NCBI GenBank assembly: GCA_002344135.1
Contig: DDTO01000011.1
Coordinates: 62,001 to 126,000 of the forward strand
Direction of reading: 5' to 3'
Length of the DNA stretch: 64,000 nt
Source: Chthonomonas sp. UBA2362
GTDB lineage: Bacteria; Armatimonadota; Fimbriimonadia; Fimbriimonadales; Fimbriimonadaceae
The notes beneath the pieces are model-generated. The model was not told where the DNA came from, did not search any database, and worked only from the letters and a program-made list of their open reading frames with translations. Below are positions 25,749-36,649 of the stretch, piece by piece (the stretch's first letter is position 1; each line of letters opens with the position of its first letter). The position numbers were made by a program, and so were the translations under genes.

Positions 25749-27676
25749 AGAATAACGAAATGCAGCGAGAAGTAGCCGCACTGGCGGAGAAGTACGGACT
25801 CGCTCCCGGACAAGTGACGGGGGTGCTCTTGGACTTGGGGATCGAGTCCGAAGGCGGGCATTTCGAAGCGGACGAAGACGTCTTCGAGCTAGTCGAGGCG
25901 TCGCTCGAAGAGCATCGCGGCTCGAAGGAGATCGCGATGCTGCCCAACCGCACGCCGCGCGACATCGCCTCCGCCCTCGGCGTGCCTCAGCAAGAAGTCC
26001 AGAAGACGCTGATGATGAAGCTGAAAGTGATGGCGCAGCTCACGACCAGCCTCAAGCCCGAAGTCGCCGAGCAACTGGTCGAGCAGTTCGGCTACAAGGT
26101 CGTCTGGGCCGAGGCGAGCAAACCCAAGCCCGCGCCGCCCAAGCCGAAGAGGCCTCACAAGGTGGAGGGCGCGCAGCCCCGTCCGCCGGTCGTTACGATC
26201 CTCGGCCACGTCGACCACGGCAAGACCTCCCTCCTCGACTACATCCGCAAGGCCAACGTCGCCGCGAAAGAGCACGGGGGTATCACCCAGCACATCGGCG
26301 CCTATCAGGTCGAATTGCCCGAGGGCAAGATCACGTTTCTCGATACTCCCGGCCACGCAGCCTTTACCGCCATGCGGGCTCGGGGCGCGCAGGTTACCGA
26401 CATCGCCGTGCTCGTGGTGGCCGCCGACGACGGCATCATGCCCCAGACTATCGAGGCGATCAACCACGTCAAGAACGCCGATGTGCCCATGATCGTGGCG
26501 GTCAACAAAATCGACAAGGCGGACGCCAACCCCGAGCGGGTACTCAGCCAACTGCCCGAGCACGAGGTCGTCCCCGAGGCCTTCGGAGGTCAAACCATCG
26601 TCTGTCCCGTCTCGGCGATCACCGGCGAGGGAATTCCCCACCTTTTGGAAATGATCCTGCTTCAGGCCGAGATCATGCAGCTGAGCGCCGACCCCAAGGG
26701 CACTCTCGAAGGCGTCGTCATCGAGGCGAAAATCGACCGCGGGCGCGGCCCCGTCGCGACGATTCTCGTCCAGAACGGCACCTTGCACCTGGGTGACTCC
26801 CTCCTTGTCGGCCAAACCTACGGCCGCATCAAGGCGATGACCGACTACCTCGGGGAGAACCTCAAGGACGCCGGGCCCTCGACACCGGTGGAGGTGCTCG
26901 GACTCAGCGACGTGCCCGACGCCGGCGACCACGTTCAGTGGTTCAAGGACGAGCGGGCGGCGCGCGAAATCGCCGACAGCCGGCAGGAGGATCGGCGCAT
27001 CGCCGGCCTCACTACCGGGAAGAAGGTCATGTCCCTCGAAGCGCTGAAGGGCATGCTCTCCGAAGGCGAAACCAAGGACCTGAACCTCGTCGTCAAGGCC
27101 GACGTCTCGGGAAGTGTCGAGGCGGTTCGCGGCCTCATCGAGAAGATCGAAAACGACGAGGTGGATGTGAAAGTCATCCACAGCGGCGTCGGAAGCATCT
27201 CCGAGTCCGACATCCTCCTCGCTAGCGCCGCCAATGCAATCTGCGTCGGATTCAATGTTAAACCCGAGCCGGGCGCGAAGAAGGAAGCCGAACGGCGCAA
27301 GGTCGAAATCCGTACCTACAACATCATCTATGAGCTGATCGAGGATATCGAAGCCGCCGTCAAGGGCATGCTCGCGCCGAAGTTCGAAGAGGAGTATCAG
27401 GGCACCGTCGAGATTCGCGTCGTGTTCAACCTCTCCCGCCAGGGCATCGTCGCCGGCTCGCACGTCACGGACGGCAAAATCACGCGCAACTCGCACGTGC
27501 GGGTCAAGCGCGGCAACGACCTCGTCTACACCGGCAAGGTGGCCTCGCTCAAGAACGTCAAGCAAGATGCGCGCGAGATGATTGCCGGGCAGGACTGCGG
27601 CATCCAATTCGAGGACTTCACGGCCTTCAAGGAAGGCGATATCGTCGAGGCGTTCGACATCGTCCAGGTGAATTGA
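25733..27676 (+). CDS. infB: Translation initiation factor IF-2
   Basis: GTPase that brings initiator tRNA to the 30S subunit. The 647 residues are short because the N-terminal region is reduced. There is an IF2-N helix set (TPRDIASALGVPQQEVQKTL), then the G domain with GHVDHGKTS (from about residue 157), DTPGHAAF and NKIDKAD. Domains II to IV follow in order to the C-terminal tRNA-binding barrel (VRVVFNLSRQGIVAGSHV, DCGIQFEDF). The start overlaps ylxR; ATG 25760 is an alternative. A family-A repeat begins 7 bp after the stop. Confidence 0.97.
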   Translation: MGQTVKNNEMQREVAALAEKYGLAPGQVTGVLLDLGIESEGGHFEADEDVFELVEASLEEHRGSKEIAMLPNRTPRDIASALGVPQQEVQKTLMMKLKVMAQLTTSLKPEVAEQLVEQFGYKVVWAEASKPKPAPPKPKRPHKVEGAQPRPPVVTILGHVDHGKTSLLDYIRKANVAAKEHGGITQHIGAYQVELPEGKITFLDTPGHAAFTAMRARGAQVTDIAVLVVAADDGIMPQTIEAINHVKNADVPMIVAVNKIDKADANPERVLSQLPEHEVVPEAFGGQTIVCPVSAITGEGIPHLLEMILLQAEIMQLSADPKGTLEGVVIEAKIDRGRGPVATILVQNGTLHLGDSLLVGQTYGRIKAMTDYLGENLKDAGPSTPVEVLGLSDVPDAGDHVQWFKDERAAREIADSRQEDRRIAGLTTGKKVMSLEALKGMLSEGETKDLNLVVKADVSGSVEAVRGLIEKIENDEVDVKVIHSGVGSISESDILLASAANAICVGFNVKPEPGAKKEAERRKVEIRTYNIIYELIEDIEAAVKGMLAPKFEEEYQGTVEIRVVFNLSRQGIVAGSHVTDGKITRNSHVRVKRGNDLVYTGKVASLKNVKQDAREMIAGQDCGIQFEDFTAFKEGDIVEAFDIVQVN

Positions 27677-27682
27677 GACCAT

Positions 27683-27751
27683 GGTAGCCCGCGGATGGCT
27701 CTTGCCGCGGGAACACGGCTCACCGGGGGCACAAACCATCCCCCGGCTACC
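27683..27751. repeat. Palindromic repeat, family A (copy 2)
   Basis: Arms GGTAGCCCGCGGATGG and CCATCCCCCGGCTACC, starting 7 bp beyond the infB stop. The rest of the gap to 27901 holds a weak hairpin (27876-27900, 8-bp stem) and nothing else I recognise. Confidence 0.8.
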
Positions 27752-27901
27752 AACCAGATAACGCGATTTTCGGGCGTGCGATTCTTTCGCCGCATACACT
27801 GATTTCACGCACGCTTTGCGATCGCCCGGAAACTGGGCAGCATGCAAGCGAGAAATCTCTTCGAAATCGTCTTCTGCGGGCTCGAACCGATGGAGCCCGC
27901 C

Positions 27902-28969
27902 CTACCCCCGGCGAGTCAACCGCGCGAGGGTTGCCTCCATGATGGGTCCAGTTTGGGCCGAGACGGTGAAGACGAGTGCCTCGCGGTAGATCCGCTGAGC
28001 GGGATGACGCAGGTCGTTGGCGGCACCCGATGAGGCGGTAACGGCGGCGTGAGCGCAGCGGGCGGCGAGTTCGATCGCCCAAGCGCGAATGGCGAGTTTT
28101 TCGTCTGTGGTCTCTTCTCCAGAGACGCGCAGGGCCTCGATCATCGCCGCACGGCACTCGCCGAGTTCGGCGTCGAGTGCTTCCCATGCTTGCAGAACGT
28201 AATCGGCGCCCTTCTTCTCGTAAGCCGCGAGCACAACATCGAGGCCGGCCCGTGCGCATCCGAGGGCGAAGAACCCCTGCAACGCGATGTTGATCTGGTC
28301 GTTCGTGTGGATCCAGCGAGGCGGCTTGATGAAGGCCACGGACGACTCCTCGAGCAGCCAGCCATCGAACGCCACGGCCACCGTCCGCGCGGATTCCATC
28401 GCTGCGAGGCGCATCACGGGTCCGACCTTCACGCCCTCTCCGTCTGCCAAGGGGGCGATGCCGAAGACGGCTCGACCATCGGGGAGCGCGGCACCGACGA
28501 GGAACTCTGGGTAGAACCCCAGCCCCGTCACCCACGGCACGGCTCCGTCCAGCCTATATCCGCCGTCCACCGGTGTCGCGGTCAGGATCGGCGGCCCGGG
28601 CCGGCGCAGTTGGCTAAAGCCGATTCCAATGAGGCGGCGGCCATCGGCCATGAGCGGCAAGGTGGCCGCTTTGAGCGCCTCGTTCTCCCCCTTGCCGATC
28701 AGCGAGACCGCGCTCTGATGCTGGGTTTGGAGGAACGCCAGCGTGCCCGAGTAGCGGGCAACCGACTCCTGGAACTGCCGAAACCCGGCTTCGTCGATCG
28801 CGGGCCCGCCGTAGGCCAGCGGCCTCTTGAGAGCCATGAGGTTTCGTCGGCAGAGGCCGTCGAGGGCCGCTCCGAGGGCGTCGGGGTCGAGATCGATGTC
28901 CGCCGCGCGCGGGGCGACCTCCTCTCGAAGATAGGTTTCGGCGACGGCGAGCGGATCGGTGTCGGTCAC
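27902..28969 (-). CDS. Acyl-CoA dehydrogenase-like flavoprotein
   Basis: The 355 residues follow the acyl-CoA dehydrogenase fold: an N-terminal helical domain (PLAYGGPAIDEAGFRQFQ), a middle beta domain (DGGYRLDGAVPWVTG), and a C-terminal helical bundle. The catalytic glutamate of classical members is not obvious, so it may belong to the dehydrogenase/monooxygenase-like branch that uses FMN or FAD differently. GTG 28969 lies 9 bp after the DAHP synthase stop, so the two are cotranscribed. Substrate unknown. Confidence 0.75.
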   Translation of the reverse strand: MTDTDPLAVAETYLREEVAPRAADIDLDPDALGAALDGLCRRNLMALKRPLAYGGPAIDEAGFRQFQESVARYSGTLAFLQTQHQSAVSLIGKGENEALKAATLPLMADGRRLIGIGFSQLRRPGPPILTATPVDGGYRLDGAVPWVTGLGFYPEFLVGAALPDGRAVFGIAPLADGEGVKVGPVMRLAAMESARTVAVAFDGWLLEESSVAFIKPPRWIHTNDQINIALQGFFALGCARAGLDVVLAAYEKKGADYVLQAWEALDAELGECRAAMIEALRVSGEETTDEKLAIRAWAIELAARCAHAAVTASSGAANDLRHPAQRIYREALVFTVSAQTGPIMEATLARLTRRG

Positions 28970-28978
28970 TCGGCCATT

Positions 28979-30013
<1,035 letters not shown>

Positions 30014-30163
30014 GTCACGGCTCCGCCATGCGCCGTTGCATGCCGGTTGATTATGGCTGGAGCGAAGCCCATGCCGAAAATCAGAAGCGCACGGCATAAA
30101 CGGGACCGGTCGAAAACCACCAGACATGCAGTGCCACAGTGCAACGCCGGCGACGATCTCTGA

Positions 30164-30169
30164 GATAAT
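30164..30169 (+). promoter_or_regulatory. -10-like hexamer, leaderless type
   Basis: GATAAT, 6 nt before ATG 30176. Confidence 0.45.
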
Positions 30170-30175
30170 CGCGGC

Positions 30176-32608
30176 ATGCTCTCCGCCTTCCTCCTGACGG
30201 CCCAACTCTCACTGCCACCCTTCGGGCTCATCCGTGAAGGGCTCACTATCGGGCCGATCGGCCGGTACGCGCGCACCCCCATCCAAACCGACCCGGTGAT
30301 GGCGGAGTACGTGCGAACGGGCAGGATCGAGGCCCGGGTGGGGCTCGCGGTGGGAGACCGCCGGTGGGAAGCGATCTCGGTGGATCGAGAGGGCTGGTTC
30401 CAGGGCCGAGCCCTGGGCGGGGGCTTCGTAGCGGCGAAGGTCGAATCGCCTCGGCGCCAAGTAGTGCTGCTGGCCGCCGCAGGGCACAGCGCCGTCTGGG
30501 TGAACGGTGTGGCTCGCCCCGGCGATCCCTACGCGTATGGCTGGCTTCGGCTCCCTATCGTCTTAGTGCGCGGGTCGAACGATCTCGTTTTTGCCTGCCG
30601 CCGAGGCCGGCTTCGGGCCGAGATCGTGCCTGTTTCCAATGAGACCTTTCTGGACACCGCCGATCCGACCTCCGGCGACTTCGTCGCCGGCGAAGGAGAA
30701 GCGATCTGGGCCGCCATCTCGGTCACGAACGCGAGCGAGAGCTTCGGCGGCAAACACTCTCTGCGCGTCCAAGCAGCAGGCGGCGAAGCAACGGTCATCG
30801 CGGTGCCGACGCTGCTTCCCCTTCAAAGTCGGAAGGTGGGCTTTCGCGTTCGACCGCCGCGGAGGCGGGAAGGGACGTCCGTTCCCGTGAGCCTCACCCT
30901 GGAGCGGGTCGTCGACGGCCGTCGCACTTCGGTGGAAACGGCCACGACTCAGCTTCGCGTTCGGACTCCTCACCAAACGGTGAAACGCTCGTTCGTCAGC
31001 AGAATCGACGGCAGCGTCCAGTACTACGCAGAGGTCCCGGCGACCCAACCCGATCCGAAAGCGCTTGTGCTCTCCCTTCATGGGGCGAGCGTCGAAGCAA
31101 CCAGCCAGGCCGATGCATACGGCCCGAAGTCGTGGTGCACGATCGTCTGTCCCACCAATCGAAGGCCATTTGGGTTCGATTGGGAAGAAGTCGGTCGGCG
31201 AGACGCCCTCGAGGTACTGGCCGAGGCCAAGCGGAGACTCAAGCCCGCGGACGATGAAGTCTATCTGACCGGCCACTCGATGGGTGGGCATGGGACTTGG
31301 CACTTGGGTGTCCACTACCCGAACCTCTTCGCGGCGATCGGTCCGAGCGCGGGATGGGCCAGCTTCTTCACCTACGGAGGAGGCGCGCGATATGCGAATC
31401 CGAGCCCGGTCGAGGCGATCCTTAACCGCGCGGCCAATCCTTCCGATACGCTCGCCCTCGTCCGCAATCTCGCCCCGCTCGGCGTCTACATTTTGCATGG
31501 CGACGCTGACGACAACGTGCCGGTCTCCGAAGCCCGGCGGTTCGCCGACGCGCTCGGAGGCTTTCACACCGACTGGCGGATTTGGGAGCAGAAGGGTGCG
31601 GGGCACTGGTGGGAGAGCAGTGACGAACCCGGTGCCGAGTGCATGGATTGGCCCCCGATGTACGATCTCTTCGCCCGAAGGCGCCTCCCCGCGGCGAAGG
31701 AAAGGCGTACGATCGACTTTAGAACGTTCGACCTCGGCGTTTCCGCAGAACTCGGCTGGGCCAGGATCGAGCAACAGCTACGGCCGCTCGCCCTCAGTTC
31801 GATGAGTCTGAGCGCCGATCCACTCATCGGCCGGATCGAGGGAGCGACCGAGAACGTGCGAACCCTCCGCCTGAACCTGGCCGAGACCGGCATCCGGGCA
31901 GGCGCCGATCTGCGAGTCGTCCTCGACCAAACGACGCTCCCTAGGCTTCGATGGCCCTCGGGCGGCATACTCTGGCTGCGCAGGACCGCAGCCGGGTGGG
32001 TCGTCGGCGCCCCTACACCGGCGCGGGAGAAAAACCCGAGCCGTTGCGGGCTGTTCAAGGACGTCTTTCAGAACCGCGTCGTGCTCGTCTACGGCACTTC
32101 GGGCACCCCTGAGGAAAATGCGTGGACGATCGCCAGAGCACGATACGACTCGGAAGCGTTTCGCTACATCGGCAACGGCTCCTTCGACGTGGTCGCGGAT
32201 CGCGACTTCCGGGCCGAGAGGTATCCCGATCGGAACGTGCTCCTCTACGGGACCGCGGAGGGGAACTCGGCTTGGCGCGCCTTGCTTCCCGACTCGCCGG
32301 TCCGCGCTGTTCTCGGCAAAGTCGTGGTCGGGGATCGGTCGATCGACGGCGAAGATCTCTGCGCACTCTTCATCCGCCCTCGTCCGGACAGCTCGACCGC
32401 GAGCGTCGGGGTCATCGCCGGAACCGGCGAGGCGGGTCGCCGAATGGCCGAGCGGATGCCGATCTTCACCTCTGGGGCGGCTTTCCCCGATGTCCTAGTA
32501 GTATCCTCCTCGGCGCTGATGGAAGGTACGCGAGGAGTTCGATGCACCGGGTTCTTCGGCAATGACTGGCAGGTTCCGACCGGCGACTTCGCCTTCGGCG
32601 GCGGGTAA
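30176..32608 (+). CDS. Large alpha/beta hydrolase (prolyl oligopeptidase/esterase type)
   Basis: An 810-residue protein with a short hydrophobic N-terminus, probably exported. The first 270 residues are beta-rich domains (ending SVETATTQLRVRTPHQTV). The hydrolase core runs to about residue 510: LSLHGAS, the nucleophile elbow TGHSMGGHGTW (Ser nucleophile), GDADDNVPVSEARRFADALG bearing the acid, and a His in GAGHWWESS. The C-terminal 280 residues form another beta domain. Likely a carbohydrate esterase or peptidase; the substrate is unknown. ATG 30176 has GATAAT 6 nt upstream. Confidence 0.82.
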   Translation: MLSAFLLTAQLSLPPFGLIREGLTIGPIGRYARTPIQTDPVMAEYVRTGRIEARVGLAVGDRRWEAISVDREGWFQGRALGGGFVAAKVESPRRQVVLLAAAGHSAVWVNGVARPGDPYAYGWLRLPIVLVRGSNDLVFACRRGRLRAEIVPVSNETFLDTADPTSGDFVAGEGEAIWAAISVTNASESFGGKHSLRVQAAGGEATVIAVPTLLPLQSRKVGFRVRPPRRREGTSVPVSLTLERVVDGRRTSVETATTQLRVRTPHQTVKRSFVSRIDGSVQYYAEVPATQPDPKALVLSLHGASVEATSQADAYGPKSWCTIVCPTNRRPFGFDWEEVGRRDALEVLAEAKRRLKPADDEVYLTGHSMGGHGTWHLGVHYPNLFAAIGPSAGWASFFTYGGGARYANPSPVEAILNRAANPSDTLALVRNLAPLGVYILHGDADDNVPVSEARRFADALGGFHTDWRIWEQKGAGHWWESSDEPGAECMDWPPMYDLFARRRLPAAKERRTIDFRTFDLGVSAELGWARIEQQLRPLALSSMSLSADPLIGRIEGATENVRTLRLNLAETGIRAGADLRVVLDQTTLPRLRWPSGGILWLRRTAAGWVVGAPTPAREKNPSRCGLFKDVFQNRVVLVYGTSGTPEENAWTIARARYDSEAFRYIGNGSFDVVADRDFRAERYPDRNVLLYGTAEGNSAWRALLPDSPVRAVLGKVVVGDRSIDGEDLCALFIRPRPDSSTASVGVIAGTGEAGRRMAERMPIFTSGAAFPDVLVVSSSALMEGTRGVRCTGFFGNDWQVPTGDFAFGGG

Positions 32609-32622
32609 GGACTCCGGGCGAG

Positions 32623-32628
32623 TACTAT
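32623..32628 (+). promoter_or_regulatory. -10-like hexamer of tdh
   Basis: TACTAT, 6 nt before GTG 32635, inside the 26-bp gap after the hydrolase stop. Confidence 0.4.
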
Positions 32629-32634
32629 TCGCCC

Positions 32635-33663
32635 GTGCGCGCCATCGCCAAATCCCGCCCAGCGCCGGGCGTGGAGATCATCGACGTCGACGAACCGGCC
32701 ATTCGGGCGGGCTGCGTGAAGGTGCGAGTCGAACATGGTTCGATCTGTGGAACCGACCTTCACATTTACAACTGGGACGCTTGGTCGGCGGGACGAATCC
32801 GGCCGCCTCGGGTCATCGGCCACGAGTTCTGTGGCACCATCGTCGAGGTCGGGGAGGGCGTCACCGACCGCCGGGTGGGTGATTTCGTCGCCAGCGAGTC
32901 CCACATCGTCTGCGGCCAATGCCGGCAATGCCTGAACGGGCAGGGCCACGTGTGCGTGAACACGGTCATCCTCGGGGTCGACGTGGACGGGGGGTTCGCC
33001 CCGTTTGCGGTGATCCCTTCGGCTAACGCAAGACCGGTACCCGAGGCGGTGCCCAGGCGCGTGGCGAGCCTCATGGACGCCCTCGGCAACGCAGTCCATA
33101 CGGTCATGGCCGGACCGGTGGAGGGCCGAACCGTGCTCATCACCGGCATGGGGCCGATCGGCCTCTTTGCGGCGGCGATCTGCAAGGCGCTCGGTGCGGC
33201 GAAGGTCTACGCTACGGAAGTGAGCCCTTACCGAATCGGGCTCGCCGAGAAAGCCGGCGCCGACACGATTCTTAATCCGTCGCGCGAGAATGCCGGAGAG
33301 GCGCTTCGGCGAATGGAGCCGGGAGGCGTCGATGCGACGCTCGAGATGTCGGGCCACCCTTCGTCGCTCCCCCTCGCGCTAGAGCACACGCGCCCGGGTG
33401 GCCGGGTGTCGCTGCTGGGCGTGTTTCCCGACGTGATCGACTGCTTCGACTTGAACAAGGCGATCTTCAAGGGGCTCGACCTCCAGGGAATCGTCGGCAG
33501 ACGACTCTATGCGACCTGGGACCAGATGAACTGGCTTCTTTCGGAGAAAGGGCTCGACGTCACGTCGGTCATCACCAACGAGATGCCGTTTTCGGAGATC
33601 GAGCAAGCGATGCAAACCCTCAAGGCCGGCCAAGCCGGCAAGATTGTGCTGTCGTTCGAGTAG
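32635..33663 (+). CDS. tdh: L-threonine 3-dehydrogenase
   Basis: Zinc alcohol dehydrogenase family, 342 residues. CGTDLHIYNWDAW is the threonine dehydrogenase signature. Catalytic zinc ligands are C38, H63 and E64; the structural zinc cysteines are C93, C96, C99 and C107. The Rossmann motif is GMGPIGLFAAAI. It oxidises L-threonine with NAD+ to 2-amino-3-ketobutyrate, normally split by Kbl, which is not adjacent. GTG 32635 is used. A family-A repeat lies 14 bp after the stop. Confidence 0.9.
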   Translation: MRAIAKSRPAPGVEIIDVDEPAIRAGCVKVRVEHGSICGTDLHIYNWDAWSAGRIRPPRVIGHEFCGTIVEVGEGVTDRRVGDFVASESHIVCGQCRQCLNGQGHVCVNTVILGVDVDGGFAPFAVIPSANARPVPEAVPRRVASLMDALGNAVHTVMAGPVEGRTVLITGMGPIGLFAAAICKALGAAKVYATEVSPYRIGLAEKAGADTILNPSRENAGEALRRMEPGGVDATLEMSGHPSSLPLALEHTRPGGRVSLLGVFPDVIDCFDLNKAIFKGLDLQGIVGRRLYATWDQMNWLLSEKGLDVTSVITNEMPFSEIEQAMQTLKAGQAGKIVLSFE

Positions 33664-33677
33664 CGGGCAACCGCGAT

Positions 33678-33748
33678 GGTAGCCGGGGGATGGATCTTGC
33701 GCCCCCGCTGGGCCCCTTTCCCGCCGCAAAAACCATCGGCGGGCTACC
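33678..33748. repeat. Palindromic repeat, family A (copy 3)
   Basis: Arms GGTAGCCGGGGGATGG and CCATCGGCGGGCTACC, 14 bp after the tdh stop. Confidence 0.78.
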
Positions 33749-33788
33749 GAGGTGTGATCCGCCGTGCAAGCGATCAGGAACGGATTCT

Positions 33789-34154
33789 CTACGACAGGAG
33801 CATTTCGCCTTGACGGCGAAAGACGTCGTGAATGTAGTCCACCATAGCGATACGGTCCTTCGTTTCTGTCGGCAGGAACCTCAGCCCGACCGCGAAGAGC
33901 TCCGAGTCGTCGTCGCGAGCGGCATATCGGACCTCGACTCGCGAAGAGACCGGGCGTACACCGCCGCGACCGATGGTGATCTGGCAGCGTTCTCCGGGTT
34001 GGAGCGCCTCGCGAGTTCGAATCTGGAGTCCTCCCAGACTCACGTCCACGACGACACACGAGGTGGACTCTGGGTGAACCTCGCGCTGAAGCAGTGCATA
34101 CTCCAGGATGTCGAAGCGTGCGAAATGACGGCGATCGGTGCGAACCTTCTTCAT
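33789..34154 (-). CDS. PilZ domain protein
   Basis: A single-domain PilZ protein of 121 residues. RRHFARF provides the arginine motif and DVSLGGLQI the D/NxSxxG motif, which together bind cyclic di-GMP in this family. No output domain is present, so it would act through a protein partner. ATG 34154 has TAACTT 6 nt upstream. Confidence 0.88.
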   Translation of the reverse strand: MKKVRTDRRHFARFDILEYALLQREVHPESTSCVVVDVSLGGLQIRTREALQPGERCQITIGRGGVRPVSSRVEVRYAARDDDSELFAVGLRFLPTETKDRIAMVDYIHDVFRRQGEMLLS

Positions 34155-34160
34155 GTGCCC

Positions 34161-34166
34161 AAGTTA
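34161..34166 (-). promoter_or_regulatory. -10-like hexamer of the PilZ gene
   Basis: TAACTT on the minus strand, 6 nt before ATG 34154, in the 39-bp gap after the helicase gene. Confidence 0.4.
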
Positions 34167-34193
34167 GGATTTCGGCAATCTTCGCGCGTCTCC

Positions 34194-36530
34194 TTAGGGC
34201 AAGCGGCTCGGAACGCCGACGCGTCGAACTCTGACCCCTGGGGGCGGAGTTTCCCGATAGGGGAAGTGCTGCGCGATCGTTCTGGCCGAGGTACTCGCCT
34301 CTGCAGTCTCCGAGAGGCAAATGCAGAGGCGCCTCATCGCACGGGTCATCGCGACGTAGAGCACCCGCTTCTCCTCTTCCGCCTCGCGTTCCTCGGCTTC
34401 GTGTTGCAGCTTTGAGAAGACCATACTTTTCTGAGGGGCCAGGGCCGCCGCGACAACGCCGTGCTTGGTTTCTGTTCGAACCAGGGCCTTGTCCTTCCAC
34501 GGTTTGTCTAGGAGACCCGGAAGCACGACACACGGCCACTCGAGCCCCTTTGCCTTGTGGATCGTGAGCACTGTGACGGCCTCGGCCTTCTCGTCGATCG
34601 TCGGCGCCGTGCCCTCCTTGTAGTCGAGCCGCTGGATCGTGCGGACTTGCTCGGCGAAGTGACGGGCATCGAGCTTCGGCTCCTTCGTGGCCAGTTCGAG
34701 CAGCTTTCGTACGTTCGCGATCAGCTGGAATCCGTTCGGACGGAGCGCCAGCCGCTCGAAGTATTCCGTTTGGTCGATCACGATCGAAAGCAATTCCCAT
34801 GCCGGCAGCCGATCGGCAAACGGATGCAGGGGAGCGAACCACTCACGAAGCCGGGCGATGGCCTGCTCAGCCTCTTGGGTTGTGGGATGATAGGGCTCGA
34901 TCTCCGCGGAGGCACACACCAATTCGAGGGTCTCGGCAACCGGCTTCCGCCGGCCCAGCAAGACGACGTCATCGAGTGGCAGCCCGACGAGCGGGCTCCG
35001 CAGCATGGCGAGAAGAGCGAAGTCGTCGTAGGGATCGACGATCGCCTGGAGGGCGTTCGCAAGATCGCGAATCTCCATCCGAGTGTAGAAGTTGTCGACT
35101 CCACCGACCACCCGATAAGGGATCTCTTCGGCATCGAGCCGGGCACAGAGCCTGCGCGCCTGCTGTGACTTTCGAACGAGAACGGCGATCTCGCTGGGAC
35201 TGAATTCCTGCTCGTCGAGCAGTGCCGCCAACAGGGCGCCGGTTTCATCGTCCTTCGCTGCGGAAACGTCCCAGAACTCGACCCCCTCGAAGTCCGTCGG
35301 GTCTTCGGCGAACGGCTCGCAGGGCCGGGATTCCGGCTGCATCATCGGCATGTAGTGCTCGCCCCAGATTCGACCGAAGTATCGGTCGACAAACCGCAGG
35401 ATGCCCGGCTCAGACCGGTGATTCTTGCTGAGCAGACACGTTTCTTCGGCGGCGATCCGCTGGACAAAGAGCTCGCGATCGGCTTGCCGGAAGCCATAGA
35501 TCGCTTGCTGAGGGTCGCCGACCATCATCTCGGCCTCGAGGCCGAGGGACTGAATGAGGCGATGCTGATTCGGATTCACGTCCTGTCCCTCGTCGATCAA
35601 GGCCACCACGTAAGAGCGTCGGATTCGCTCACATGCCCCGGGGTTGCTCTGGACCAAACGGACTGCCCGCGACTCCAGTTCGTTGAAGTCGAACGCTTGC
35701 CTAAGCCCCATCTCGGATTCGACCAATTCCCATGTCGCCAAGATCAGTTGCCCCACGGCGACCGACTCTCTTGCCGCGGCTTCTTCGGTCTCGGGAGAAG
35801 CCGTCCTCATCCAGCGGGGCCGCTTCGATCCGCGCTCCCGCAGGGCGGCATCCATCGCCTGATACCACTCCCCGGGATTCGCGGTAGGCCCAATCTCGGG
35901 AAGATCGACCTCTAAACAACGGCGAACGAGGCTCCAGTACGCGGCGGGGTCGGAGTAGTGGGCCGTGAGATCGCTGGGCCGTAGCCCGGACGAGCGCAGC
36001 TTCTCGACGGCTTCTTGGATCGGCTTCTTGAGCAGCCCTAGGTAGGGATCGAACTGCGAACGGCTTCCGGCTCGCTGCAAGAGTAGGTCGCGAACCGGAA
36101 TGGACGTCTCGGCAAGGTCTGCGAGAGCTTGGCGAAGGGCGTCGTCGGCGATCTCTCGGCCGAGCGGGGAGTCGGCGATGACCTCGAACTTCGGGTCGAT
36201 GCCGGCTGCCAGCGCATTTGCACGCAGCAAGCGCTCGCAGAACCCGTGAATCGTCTGGATCGGTCCGACCTGGGCCAGTTGGGCCGCCTCGTCGAGGCCG
36301 AGGTCGCTCAGTCTCTTGACGATTCGCTCCTTCATCTCCGCAGCTGCCTTCCGGGTGAACGTGATGGTCAGGATTTGGTCCGGCGAGATTCCACGCTCGA
36401 CGACATGCCACACGTACCGCTCGACGAGCACACGGGTCTTTCCGGCTCCCGCCGAAGCGCGAACTGCAAAGCGGGCTTGCTCGCTGAAGGCGATCGCTTC
36501 CTGTTCGGGCGTTAACTCGGTCTCTGCCAT
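34194..36530 (-). CDS. UvrD/Rep-family DNA helicase
   Basis: ATG 36530 starts MAETELTPEQEAIAF, the Q-motif region of superfamily 1 helicases; an upstream in-frame ATG at 36602 adds implausible residues. Walker A is ASAGAGKT (25-32). Also present are TFTRKAAAEM (motif Ia), LIDEGQDVNPNQ (motif II, usually DEFQD), GDPQQAIYGFRQA (III), TIHKAKGLEWPCV (V) and LYVAMTRAMRRL (VI). Length 778 is between PcrA/UvrD (about 720) and AddA (over 1100). No nuclease domain is visible. Likely DNA repair or recombination. CATAAT lies 9 nt before the ATG. Confidence 0.9.
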   Translation of the reverse strand: MAETELTPEQEAIAFSEQARFAVRASAGAGKTRVLVERYVWHVVERGISPDQILTITFTRKAAAEMKERIVKRLSDLGLDEAAQLAQVGPIQTIHGFCERLLRANALAAGIDPKFEVIADSPLGREIADDALRQALADLAETSIPVRDLLLQRAGSRSQFDPYLGLLKKPIQEAVEKLRSSGLRPSDLTAHYSDPAAYWSLVRRCLEVDLPEIGPTANPGEWYQAMDAALRERGSKRPRWMRTASPETEEAAARESVAVGQLILATWELVESEMGLRQAFDFNELESRAVRLVQSNPGACERIRRSYVVALIDEGQDVNPNQHRLIQSLGLEAEMMVGDPQQAIYGFRQADRELFVQRIAAEETCLLSKNHRSEPGILRFVDRYFGRIWGEHYMPMMQPESRPCEPFAEDPTDFEGVEFWDVSAAKDDETGALLAALLDEQEFSPSEIAVLVRKSQQARRLCARLDAEEIPYRVVGGVDNFYTRMEIRDLANALQAIVDPYDDFALLAMLRSPLVGLPLDDVVLLGRRKPVAETLELVCASAEIEPYHPTTQEAEQAIARLREWFAPLHPFADRLPAWELLSIVIDQTEYFERLALRPNGFQLIANVRKLLELATKEPKLDARHFAEQVRTIQRLDYKEGTAPTIDEKAEAVTVLTIHKAKGLEWPCVVLPGLLDKPWKDKALVRTETKHGVVAAALAPQKSMVFSKLQHEAEEREAEEEKRVLYVAMTRAMRRLCICLSETAEASTSARTIAQHFPYRETPPPGVRVRRVGVPSRLP

Positions 36531-36649
36531 TCGCGGAAGATTATGGGTCTTGTTACCTCTTCCGACGGCGGGCGTCGAATTCATTGAACGGCTCGGGTGC
36601 ATCGAGACACCTACCGAAGTGCCGCATGCGGCCCAGGAGAAACTCGAAA

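Noticed and set aside
25889..27847. Long minus-strand frame opposite infB
   Set aside because: Antisense to IF-2; no recognisable domain.
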